From contig JAGWJK010000062.1 of NCBI GenBank assembly GCA_028865845.1, positions 1 through 11,283 on the forward strand: a DNA stretch of 11,283 bases, read 5' to 3'. Origin of the DNA: Rhizobiaceae bacterium. Its GTDB lineage: Bacteria; Pseudomonadota; Alphaproteobacteria; Rhizobiales; Rhizobiaceae. A program made the position numbers and the translations under genes. Below, in pieces: positions 1-6,714 of this stretch (positions within the stretch are counted from its first letter, which is position 1; each line of letters begins with the position of its first letter). The notes beneath the pieces were generated by a model. It saw nothing but the letters and a program-made list of their open reading frames with translations. It was not told the DNA's origin and ran no database searches.

Positions 1-1
1 A

Positions 2-379
2 AACCCGAATTTCGTCAGCACGCCACAAACAAGCGTCGGCGGCGTCGATTACACCGGTCTTGTGAACAACCAGTACAATCAGCAGGTCGCGCAATCGAAC
101 GCGATGGCCGGCGGCCTGTTCGGCTTGCTCGGTTCCGGTTTGACGGCCGGGATCAAGTATTCCGATCGCCGTCTGAAAGAAAACATTCGCCGCGTCGGCC
201 GGCTCGATAATGGGCTGCCAGTCTATGCGTATAACATGGTGGGGTCACCGGTCACGGAGATCGGCGTCATGGCCGATGAGGTTGAAACGGTCAACCCTGG
301 CGCAGTGCACGTCCAGCCGAACGGCTTCAAGATGGTCGATTATCAACGCGCGCCGGAGGCCCATAATGGCTCTTTCTGA
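2..379 (+). CDS. Virion protein with S74-like C-terminal chaperone motif (5' end outside window)
   Basis: The reading frame is open from the window edge to a TGA at 377-379, so only the last 125 or so residues are visible and the true start lies upstream. A Gln/Asn-rich stretch (NNQYNQQVAQSN) and a Gly/Leu-rich hydrophobic stretch (GGLFGLLGSGLTAG) lead into YSDRRLKENIRRVG. That last motif (nt 158-199) matches the opening of peptidase S74, the intramolecular chaperone that ends many phage tail fibres and spikes. The family's Ser-Lys pair (S at 161, K at 176) is present. The part after the motif is short, about 70 residues, so this is the compact version often seen on small phage structural proteins next to ejection proteins, not the long endosialidase type. 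Whether it self-cleaves cannot be judged. It overlaps the next gene by 14 nt, which suggests translational coupling. Structural role is a confident inference; exact position in the virion is unknown. Confidence 0.75.
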   Translation, partial: NPNFVSTPQTSVGGVDYTGLVNNQYNQQVAQSNAMAGGLFGLLGSGLTAGIKYSDRRLKENIRRVGRLDNGLPVYAYNMVGSPVTEIGVMADEVETVNPGAVHVQPNGFKMVDYQRAPEAHNGSF

Positions 380-2585
380 TGCTTTCGTTTGGGGTGCGAA
401 CGGTCAACCGCTGACGCAGGCTGAAATCGACCGTCGGCGCGCGATTGCCGACGCGTTGATGAAGAATGCGATCGACTATTCGCCGGTGGCGAGTTGGACG
501 CAGGGCGCGGCACGAGTGGCACAAGGCATCATCGGCGCCCTTGATGACAGGAGCCTTGATCGATCGCAGAAGGCTGGCCAGGACTCTGCGGCTGCCGATT
601 TTGCCGCGGCGTTGGGCGGATCGGGCATTTCGCCATCGACGCTTGCGGCGCCCGGGTCGACCGCAGCAACATCGGCAACCGGTGCCACGCCGTCGGCAAT
701 GGTCCCTGGGTCAAGCAGCTCGATTGCTCCCGGAAATGCCAATGATATCCAGACGCAGTTTCTCGATACAGTCAAGAATGGCTATGATGTAGGCGGCACG
801 AAGCTTGCGGTGACGAATCCATATGGTCTTGCCGCCGTCGCCGCGACAGGGCAGGCAGAGAGCGGCTATTCCCCTCAGAATGCCGGCGGCACGTGGGCGG
901 ATGGCAAGAACCCTGCCGGTGGCATCATGTCATGGAACGGCCCGCGCCTGGCCAACCTGCAAAAGTTTGCCGGCGGCAACAACGGTACACCTCAGCAGCA
1001 GGGTCAATTCTTCCTTCAGGAAAATCCGGACCTCATCACGGCGCTGAATAATGCCAAGAGCGTCCAGGAAGCCCAGAGCCTGATGAACAACGCATGGGCT
1101 TTCAAAGGCTATAATGTGCCCGGGAATGCCAATGCCGCTCATCGCCTGGCCTTGGCAAACGGATATCTGGCTCAGTTCCAGGGCTCATCCTCGCCAGCGG
1201 CTGCAGCCATTCAGCAGCAAGCGCCAATCGGCGGTCAGCAGGTGGCGAGCCTTGATCCCGCGGCCGGCGTTGCACCTCCCGTTCAGACGCCGGCAGTTCC
1301 ACCCTTTGATCCCGCTACAGTCACGCCGGATCAGCTACAGGCTGCCCTTGGGCCGACAACGCCTTATCAGGATCCGCAGGTGACGACTGACTATCGGGCG
1401 CCGGCAACTGGCGGCACGGCTCCGGCTGCAACGCCGGTGCAGCAGGTCGCGCAGGCCATGACGGCGACACCGTCGGCAGCCCAGCCGATAAATCAGCAGG
1501 CAATCGTCAAGGCGCTGTCCAATCCCTTTATCAGCAAGGGTCAGCAGGCAGTATTGTCGGGATTGCTCGCATCGCAACAGGCCCGGGCACAGGCTCTCTA
1601 TGAGCAGCAGTTGAAGCAGTCTGATCCGATGTATCAAATCGGTCTGCGGAAAGCGCAATATGAGGCAGATAACCTTGGCCGAGTCACGCCGGATACGCAG
1701 GCTCAGATCGACGCCGCCGACCGGACGGCAAAGTTCAATGCGCAGCAGGCTATTACCTTGGCCGATCATAATCAGGCGCTGAAGGCGGGTGACCCACTCG
1801 AACAGGCAAACGTCGCGCGTACGAATGCCGAAACCTCAAACCTGGCGAATACCAACGACATCAAGGAATACAATTTCGCCAAGCAGAATGGCTACACCGG
1901 CAGCTTTCCTGACTATCAGATCGCGCTCAAGGCTGCGGGACGGCCAACAACCACGATCAACAATGGCGACAACTCCTCGAAGTTTCAGGCCAAAGCCGAT
2001 GAGGAGGCCGCAACGCGTATCGGCGGATACATCACCGATGGCACCACTGCTTCTCGAATGCTGGGCGACGTCCAGCAATTGGCTGACCTGGGGGCGCAGA
2101 TCAACACCGGCAAGGGCGCTCAGGTCATGGCCGCGCTCGGACCCTATGCCCAAGCGCTCGGAATTGATGTCAAGGGACTCGGTGAAGCGCAAGCCTATCA
2201 GGCTGTTATCGATCGCATGGCCCCGAACATGCGTCCTACCGGGGCCGGCTCATCGTCAGACACGGACGTCAAGATGTTCCTGAATAGCTTGCCGAGTCTG
2301 GGTAATGTGCCTGGCGGCAACCAGATCATCACCCAGACGCTCGCGGCAATCCAGCAGCAAAAAATTGCGGCGGCGCAGATCGCGCAGAAAGCAGTCATGC
2401 CGAAGGAAGCCGGAGGTATCTCCTGGCAGGAGGCAGAGCAGCAGATCCGCGATCTGGGTAATCCATACGAGAACTTCAATAAGTACCGTCAGGCCCTGTC
2501 GCAGAACGGCTCGAAGCAGCTTCCGTCCGATAACTTGACGGTGCCGACGACAATTCCCGGTGTGACGATCAGGAAGAAAAACTGA
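366..2585 (+). CDS. Internal virion / DNA-ejection protein with phage tail lysozyme domain
   Basis: This encodes 739 aa. The ATG at 366 is chosen because GGAGG lies at 355-359, 6 nt upstream; the frame is open further upstream but overlaps the previous gene. Residues 1-65 are polar and helical. An Ala/Ser/Gly-rich linker follows. Residues about 129-273 resemble the phage tail lysozyme family (Phage_lysozyme2): AVAATGQAESGYSP with candidate catalytic Glu165, then GGIMSWNGPRLANLQKFAGG, then a Gln/Phe-rich segment. Residues about 274-376 are a Pro/Ala/Gln-rich, low-complexity linker. The rest is mostly Gln/Ala-rich and helical, with coiled-coil-like stretches around 380-560 and a conserved-looking patch RPTGAGSSSDTDVKMF near residue 625. 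The architecture fits a virion-borne muramidase that locally opens peptidoglycan while DNA is ejected, as T7 gp16 does, without clear homology to it. The C-terminal half is not assigned a function. Confidence 0.8.
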   Translation: MALSDAFVWGANGQPLTQAEIDRRRAIADALMKNAIDYSPVASWTQGAARVAQGIIGALDDRSLDRSQKAGQDSAAADFAAALGGSGISPSTLAAPGSTAATSATGATPSAMVPGSSSSIAPGNANDIQTQFLDTVKNGYDVGGTKLAVTNPYGLAAVAATGQAESGYSPQNAGGTWADGKNPAGGIMSWNGPRLANLQKFAGGNNGTPQQQGQFFLQENPDLITALNNAKSVQEAQSLMNNAWAFKGYNVPGNANAAHRLALANGYLAQFQGSSSPAAAAIQQQAPIGGQQVASLDPAAGVAPPVQTPAVPPFDPATVTPDQLQAALGPTTPYQDPQVTTDYRAPATGGTAPAATPVQQVAQAMTATPSAAQPINQQAIVKALSNPFISKGQQAVLSGLLASQQARAQALYEQQLKQSDPMYQIGLRKAQYEADNLGRVTPDTQAQIDAADRTAKFNAQQAITLADHNQALKAGDPLEQANVARTNAETSNLANTNDIKEYNFAKQNGYTGSFPDYQIALKAAGRPTTTINNGDNSSKFQAKADEEAATRIGGYITDGTTASRMLGDVQQLADLGAQINTGKGAQVMAALGPYAQALGIDVKGLGEAQAYQAVIDRMAPNMRPTGAGSSSDTDVKMFLNSLPSLGNVPGGNQIITQTLAAIQQQKIAAAQIAQKAVMPKEAGGISWQEAEQQIRDLGNPYENFNKYRQALSQNGSKQLPSDNLTVPTTIPGVTIRKKN

Positions 2586-4558
2586 TGCCCACATATGAAG
2601 TCGAAATGAACGGGCAAAAGTACGAGATTGATGCCCCGGACGACAATGCTGTGCAGCTTGCCGTAAAGCAGTTGCATGATCAGCAGGGTGGCCAGAACGC
2701 GGCACCACCATCAAATAGCGACGCTCTTTCCGTCGCTAGAACTGGTGTTGGTGGCTTCTTGGAGGGTATTCCAGTCGTTGGCCCGTACATTCGCCGTGGC
2801 ACTGAAATGGCAGCCGCCGGAACAGTCGCGGCGCTGACGGACCAATCCTATGATGACGTCATGAAGCGCATCGATGCGATGAACGCGGGGGAAAAGGCCG
2901 CAAATCCGTGGGTCGATACAGGATCGCGGGTTGCAGGTGGGGTTGCGGGAACGGTGCCGATGATGATGGCTGCCCCCGCTGCGTTCGGCGTTGGCGCTGG
3001 ATCGCTTCCCCTCCGGATTGCTGCTAGTACTGGCACAGGGGGAGTTCTCGGTGGCGCTGACGCCGCGGTGCGCTCAGATGGCGATGCGGGTCAGACGGCA
3101 CTTGGCGCCGGAATAGGCATGGGTGCTGGATTTGTCGGTCCTCTCGCAGGGCGGGCAGTCGGTGCCGGTGTACGTTGGGCGCGCGGCGCGACGGACGACG
3201 CCCTTTCAGGCATATCCAAGCCTGCACAGCAATATATCGAAAGCACGATAGGCGATCCCGCCAGAATGTCGGCGCTGCAATCCAACCTTAGCGGGCTGGG
3301 CGATCAAGCGATGTTGGCAGACGTCTCGCCTTCATGGGTCGGTGTGGCTCGCGGCGCGGCCGCACAACCCTCTATGCGCGATCAGATCGTCAACGCCCTT
3401 GTCGAGCGCGCACAGGGCGCACCGGCACGGTTGCGAAGTGATGCAGACCAGTTTCTCGGGCCGCGGGTCGTTCCTTCACAGATCGAAGCTGGCCTTGAGA
3501 ATGGTCGAAGCCAATTTGCTCAACTCTATGGGCCGGTTATGGCCGACGCACAGGGCGTCAACACCCAGCCGTTAGCCGACGACCTCGACGCGTTGGCGAC
3601 GAACCTCCGCGGCCCGGCTCGGCAGGCTGTCACTCGCGTCCGTGGCTATTTGAATGTCCCCGGCGAGACCGTCGGCGGCCAACCCGTCCTTGACCCTAAC
3701 CCACAGGCTCTCCGCGCGACCCGAGAGGCAATTGACGGACTGATGGAGGGCGAGGTCAATCCGCAGGTCGTTCGGCAGCTTACAGCAGCCCGCAATCAAG
3801 TGGATGACGTCCTTGCCGACGCCGCGCCTGGCATAAAAGACGTAGATGCCCGGATGCATGAACTCTACCGGCAAAGCGAGGGACTGCAACAGGGCAGGCC
3901 GATCCTCAGCAACGAGGCGGGCGCGCTGCGACCTGAAGAAGTTCAGCAAATGTTTGTCAATGGATCGATCCCGCAAGGTCAGATGATTGGTCCGTCCGCT
4001 GAAGCTGCACGGATGCGGGACAGTGTTCGCGGGGAGTTCGACAGGATCGTGGGCACCAAGGCCAATGATGCAACGGCTCTGAAAAACACGGTACGCGGCG
4101 AAGGCGATTGGAACCGGGATAAGCTGGCGTATTTATACGGTCCGGACAATTCCAAAGGCATCCTCGATGCCATTGACCGGGAAGTAGCATTCAACGATAC
4201 CGCCAACCGGGTGACGCGTGGTTCCGACACGGCCATGACGGGCGGCTTCACGAAGTTTCTCGATGAGACGGGGAAACCAGCTCAAATCCCGGCAGACACG
4301 ACCGTTACAGGTATTGGGCTGAAGGGCGCCAGACTTGTTGCCCAATCGCTGCTTCGTCAGAATGCGGAAAAGGCGGCCGGCAAATATGCGCAGGAAATTG
4401 GCGCGCTTTCGGTCGCTCAGGGCGCTCAGCGTGATGCCATTGTCGACGCGTTGATGAAGAGAGCACAGCAAATTCACGCTGCAAGTGATCCGGCGGTGCA
4501 GGCCATCATCAACGCACTGACGCAAAGCAGCGCGCGGCAGCTTTTGCCATCAAGATAA
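2585..4558 (+). CDS. Large virion protein with Gly/Ala-rich hydrophobic region, probable ejection protein
   Basis: This encodes 657 aa. The ATG overlaps the preceding TGA by one base (TGATG), and AGGAAG at 2571-2576 is a suitable ribosome binding site. The first 30 residues (MPTYEVEMNGQKYEIDAPDD) form a compact 'peptide-like' N-terminus often seen on large phage structural proteins. Residues about 52-82 (GFLEGIPVVGPYI) and 114-198 are rich in Gly, Ala, Val and Met and largely uncharged, suggesting membrane contact. The remaining 450 residues are polar and helical, with many Gln, Arg and Asp, and no catalytic motif was recognised. Its coupling to the lysozyme-bearing gene, its size and its composition suggest a second internal-virion or ejection protein that forms part of a channel through the inner membrane. 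This is inferred from context; no named family is claimed. Its 3' end overlaps the opposing small gene by 9 nt. Confidence 0.7.
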   Translation: MPTYEVEMNGQKYEIDAPDDNAVQLAVKQLHDQQGGQNAAPPSNSDALSVARTGVGGFLEGIPVVGPYIRRGTEMAAAGTVAALTDQSYDDVMKRIDAMNAGEKAANPWVDTGSRVAGGVAGTVPMMMAAPAAFGVGAGSLPLRIAASTGTGGVLGGADAAVRSDGDAGQTALGAGIGMGAGFVGPLAGRAVGAGVRWARGATDDALSGISKPAQQYIESTIGDPARMSALQSNLSGLGDQAMLADVSPSWVGVARGAAAQPSMRDQIVNALVERAQGAPARLRSDADQFLGPRVVPSQIEAGLENGRSQFAQLYGPVMADAQGVNTQPLADDLDALATNLRGPARQAVTRVRGYLNVPGETVGGQPVLDPNPQALRATREAIDGLMEGEVNPQVVRQLTAARNQVDDVLADAAPGIKDVDARMHELYRQSEGLQQGRPILSNEAGALRPEEVQQMFVNGSIPQGQMIGPSAEAARMRDSVRGEFDRIVGTKANDATALKNTVRGEGDWNRDKLAYLYGPDNSKGILDAIDREVAFNDTANRVTRGSDTAMTGGFTKFLDETGKPAQIPADTTVTGIGLKGARLVAQSLLRQNAEKAAGKYAQEIGALSVAQGAQRDAIVDALMKRAQQIHAASDPAVQAIINALTQSSARQLLPSR

Positions 4559-4735
4559 ATTGCGCAGGTCTTTTGAGATGATGAAAAGGCAACCTGCGAC
4601 GAGCATCGCCCCGCATACGAAGCCGAGCACGAATTCCAGACCCATGTATCTCAGGAACCACGTCAGTCCCGCCATGATCACGGCGAAGACGACGAAGCAG
4701 ATAGCGACGAGCAGGTTTTTACGGTCGTTGGTCAT
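4550..4735 (-). CDS. Small two-helix membrane protein, unknown function
   Basis: This encodes 61 aa and is the only convincing gene on the - strand. The ATG at 4735 starts MTNDRKNLLVAICFVV. Two hydrophobic segments, residues about 7-27 and 31-53, are joined by a very short turn (LRYMG), and the protein ends in a charged tail (SKDLRNLS). This is typical of a small inner-membrane hairpin protein. The frame extends upstream to a TTG at 4909, but that extension is polar and not protein-like, so the inner ATG is preferred. No good Shine-Dalgarno sequence precedes it (the upstream context is TTGGTTCTACCC), which lowers certainty. It converges on the virion gene and is divergent from the ParB-like gene. 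A superinfection-exclusion or other lysogenic-conversion membrane protein would fit the position and size, but nothing in the sequence proves it; an antiholin-like role is an alternative. Confidence 0.6.
   Translation of the reverse strand: MTNDRKNLLVAICFVVFAVIMAGLTWFLRYMGLEFVLGFVCGAMLVAGCLFIISKDLRNLS
4563..4598. other. Stem-loop just after the virion-gene stop codon
   Basis: CGCAGGT at 4563-4569 pairs with ACCTGCG at 4592-4598. CTTTT at 4570-4574 pairs with AAAAG at 4584-4588, leaving a 3-nt bulge and a 9-nt loop. It starts 4 nt after the TAA of the 657-aa gene. It has no T-tract on the + strand, so it is not a canonical intrinsic terminator. It may protect the 3' end of the virion mRNA or weakly attenuate either of the two convergent transcripts. 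It also lies inside the 3' end of the opposing small gene, where it encodes KDLRN. Confidence 0.35.
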
Positions 4736-4812
4736 GGGTAGAACCAAATCTTGACGGCTATTTCGACCCTGGTTGCGGTCGATATCGCCGAAATGGCAAG
4801 TTGTAGCATCAG

Positions 4813-4842
4813 TAGATACGCTCACGCAGAACACAAGGTCAA
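4813..4842 (-). promoter_or_regulatory. Candidate sigma70-type promoter for the small membrane protein gene
   Basis: Read on the - strand, TTGACC (4842-4837, preceded by C, so CTTGAC as in rhizobial promoters) is followed after 18 nt by TATCTA (4818-4813). The expected start would fall near 4805, about 70 nt before the ATG at 4735. The -35 box is good and the -10 box matches the consensus at only three of six bases, so this is a modest prediction. Confidence 0.3.
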
Positions 4843-4941
4843 GCTTGATGCGCGTTTCTAGTATGTTCCGATCTGTTTCCCATTTGTCTTCTACAATCTT
4901 TTCTTGCAATATGCGTGTAAGCCCTTGGCCAGAGGGTTAGC

Positions 4942-5026
4942 GCGGAACTGAGATCTCCTTGAGCCTCGGTTCTGCTTCACAGCGGACCAGTGCGCTACTG
5001 GCTTGGCCGGCCGAGCGCTCAAGGAG
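4942..5026 (+). promoter_or_regulatory. Structured leader: hairpin whose loop is complementary to the ParB-like gene's ribosome binding site
   Basis: GCGGAACTGAG (4942-4952) pairs with CTCGGTTCTGC (4965-4975), giving 11 bp with two G-U wobbles and a 12-nt loop. Loop bases 4955-4964 (CTCCTTGAGC) are an exact reverse complement of 5017-5026 (GCTCAAGGAG), the segment containing the AAGGAG ribosome binding site of the next gene. Immediately before that segment lies a 16-bp near-palindrome, GCTTGGCCGGCCGAGC (5001-5016). In RNA this could hide the ribosome binding site through a loop interaction or a long-range stem. In DNA the 10-bp inverted repeats could be a protein operator. All pairings are read directly from the sequence; the regulatory role is inferred. 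Confidence 0.45.
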
Positions 5027-5034
5027 TACCGAAA

Positions 5035-6153
5035 ATGGCAATACGCTTCGTGCCAGGAGAAGCCGAATTGGCGGCGGCTCACAAAGCTGGAGAAGTGATG
5101 AAGATCCCAATCCAAGACATTGTCGTCGGAGATCGCTTCCGAAAGGATAAAGGCGACATCGATGGCTTGATGAAAAGCATCAGGGAGATCGGGCTCCTTC
5201 AACCGATCGGCATTACGAAGGACAACGTTCTTGTATTCGGAGAACGTCGTTTGACAGCCTGCTTCGCTCTCGGATTGTCTGAGATAGAGGCACGAGTTGT
5301 CGATATCTCATCCATCGTTGAAGGCGAGTTTGCTGAAAACGAGGTTCGAAAGGCCTTCACACCAAGTGAGAGGCTGTCGATCGCTGAAGCCATTGAGCGT
5401 GAAATAGGACATCGTCAAGGGACGCGAACTGACATCGTCAGCTTCGCAGAAAAAGCTAACGAACTTCGGAGCAATCGCGCCGAAGTTAAGCCAGGCGAAC
5501 GAACCTAAGAGGTCGCCGCTAAAAAGGCGGGCTTCTCATCCCGCGACCAGCTACGCCGGACGGCGAAAGTCGTCCATGACGGGTCCCCACAGCTGGTGGC
5601 GGCGATAGATAATGGAGAAGTAGCTGTCTCGCATGCTGCTGATCTTGCGAATCTAACTGCTCCCGAGCAAGTTGTATCTTTGCAGGGGAAGAAAGCGGAC
5701 AGGGAGGCCCGGGAGGAGGCGGAAGCGGCCCTCCTTGACGAAATGTGCCGCTATAAGCTCTACCATCCGGGAAATGCCTATACGGAGTATGTTGAGAAGC
5801 ATCGCAAGCGTCCCGATCGGGAAACCGCCGCCGACATCGGCCGGCTATTGGGAGGCCAAGTGAAGGCCGACGACGGCACCATGCAACCGCCGAAGTCAAA
5901 GATGCAGAAGGACTCGGAGCGCGAGGCCCGCTCGCTTCGAAAGGAAGAAGAAGGTGTTCGGCTTCAGTGCCGCAGCATAACGGCCGCTATAGGATATCTC
6001 GGTTATTGCAAGGACGATCCAGCTGAGGTGATCCGGCTCATCGATCGTTGGGAAACGCCTGCCATCACCGAAAACATCGAACATGCCGTTGAATGGATAA
6101 ACCGCTTTGCCAAGGAGTGGCGCATACATGCCGAAAAACGCAACGCTCAGTGA
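5035..6153 (+). pseudogene. ParB-like partition/nuclease-domain protein, interrupted by an in-frame TAA (5506-5508)
   Basis: The ATG at 5035 is chosen because AAGGAG at 5021-5026 sits 8 nt upstream; an in-frame ATG at 4990 has no such site and would fall inside the structured leader. The first part, 157 aa, carries the ParB N-terminal domain: IQDIVVGDRFRKD at residues 26-38, SIREIGLLQPIGIT at 48-61, the signature box GERRLTA at 69-75, and ENEVRKAFTPSERLSIAEAIE at 101-121. It ends GERT at a TAA at 5506-5508. Past that stop the same frame stays open for 214 more codons and continues exactly as a ParB protein should: EVAAKKAGFSSRDQLRRTAK (helix-turn-helix region), then a charged C-terminal part, ending in TGA at 6151-6153. 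An AAA to TAA change would explain the break. The short product would keep the ParB domain but lose the DNA-recognition helix. Role: DNA binding or regulation of the ParB/Srx-fold type; the target is unknown, and no ParA partner is in the window. Confidence 0.75.
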
Positions 6154-6628
6154 GCTCCGCAATCTAATGGAAGGCATCAATAGGGCCATCATGGCCGAAC
6201 GAGGAGACGGCGAAGCGCCGAATTCCGACGTATTGGCTCGCGTTAAGGCCGAGCATGGAAAGGTATTGCATGAACTTGCTATCCAGCTCCTTGATATCGC
6301 CCTGGTGAAACTGAACAACGAAGTCAACAACCGGAAAGGCGCGAAAGCGCTCACTCAGGAAGGTTTTGATCTATTCGGCCAGTATCACAAAATCCCGAAG
6401 GGCATCAGCATTGGCAGGGGACGCAAAAAAGATACGGCGAAGGTCACGTTCTTCGAAGCGGATCACTACCTCGACGCGCGCCGCAAGCCGAAAGATGACA
6501 AGAACGACGACGAGTTTAAACGCCTCGTGGAAGATTGTCGCCCTTATAAGCAGTCGGATGACGACACGCTCGAAATCTGCATGAAGCGGAAGATCGAGGC
6601 TGAGGGAAACGGCAAACTCTCCCTCTGA
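6128..6628 (+). CDS. Charged 166-aa protein of unknown function, coupled to the ParB-like gene
   Basis: The ATG at 6128 is preceded by AAGGAG at 6112-6117 (10-nt spacing), and the gene overlaps the end of the ParB-like frame by 26 nt, so the two are probably co-transcribed and translationally coupled. I do not recognise the family. Residues 1-70 look helical and amphipathic (LSELRNLMEGINRAI, then VLHELAIQLLDIALVKLNNEV). Residues 88-106 are strongly basic (KIPKGISIGRGRKKDTAK), and the C-terminal third alternates acidic and basic stretches (RRKPKDDKNDDEFKRL). There are only two Cys residues (137 and 151), with no signal peptide or membrane segment, so the protein should be cytoplasmic. The basic patch and the ParB neighbour suggest nucleic-acid association, but this is only inference. 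It is the last gene before a strong terminator. Confidence 0.7.
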   Translation: MPKNATLSELRNLMEGINRAIMAERGDGEAPNSDVLARVKAEHGKVLHELAIQLLDIALVKLNNEVNNRKGAKALTQEGFDLFGQYHKIPKGISIGRGRKKDTAKVTFFEADHYLDARRKPKDDKNDDEFKRLVEDCRPYKQSDDDTLEICMKRKIEAEGNGKLSL

Positions 6629-6674
6629 ACCTTTCGCCAAATGCGGCGTCTCATTTCTGATTAATCAACATATG

Positions 6675-6700
6675 AGGCGGTTCTTCGGAGCCGCCTTTTT
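6675..6700 (+). terminator. Rho-independent terminator with C(TTCG)G tetraloop
   Basis: AGGCGGTTC (6675-6683) and GAGCCGCCT (6688-6696) form a 9-bp stem with one G-U wobble around a TTCG loop closed by C-G, the extra-stable tetraloop. A run of five T residues follows directly (6696-6700). It lies 46 nt after the 166-aa gene and only a few bases before the next tail gene, so it closes the ParB cassette. Confidence 0.9.
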
Positions 6701-6714
6701 CTATGGAGGCTTCT

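Larger units (their letters stand above)
4736..5034. other. Divergent control region between the membrane-protein and ParB-like genes (299 nt, no gene)
   Basis: No credible coding sequence lies here. Short frames (4959-5150 + and 4891-5202 -) have no family character and cross the real ParB-like start. The stretch 4840-4920 is visibly richer in A/T than its surroundings, as expected for a promoter region. On the + strand TACAAT at 4892-4897 matches the -10 consensus at five of six bases but has no good -35 box at the usual distance; TTGTCT at 4884 with CAATAT at 4907 is an even weaker pair. The downstream part (4942-5026) holds the structured leader described separately. Confidence 0.5.

Noticed and set aside
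210..365. N-terminal extension of the lysozyme-domain protein from 210
   Set aside because: It overlaps the S74-like coding end in another frame, is Arg/Ser-rich shadow sequence, and the ATG at 366 has GGAGG at proper spacing.
4990..5034. Earlier ATG at 4990 as start of the ParB-like protein
   Set aside because: There is no ribosome binding site in front of it, the extra 15 residues look non-conserved, and AAGGAG with ideal spacing points to the ATG at 5035.
5506..5508. Stop-codon recoding (TAA read as an amino acid) throughout the phage
   Set aside because: TAA terminates several other genes at sensible places here (4556, 7504, 9493, 10813, 11077) without protein-like continuation, so general reassignment is not supported.
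5596..6153. A separate gene starting at GTG 5596 for the second half of the ParB-like protein
   Set aside because: There is no ribosome binding site before this GTG, and the ParB-like sequence (helix-turn-helix part) begins about 85 nt earlier, so it is better read as the distal part of one interrupted gene.
5035..6153. True chromosome or plasmid partition locus
   Set aside because: No ParA gene and no visible parS repeats are present, and the gene sits between phage virion genes, so an accessory or regulatory ParB-like role is more likely.
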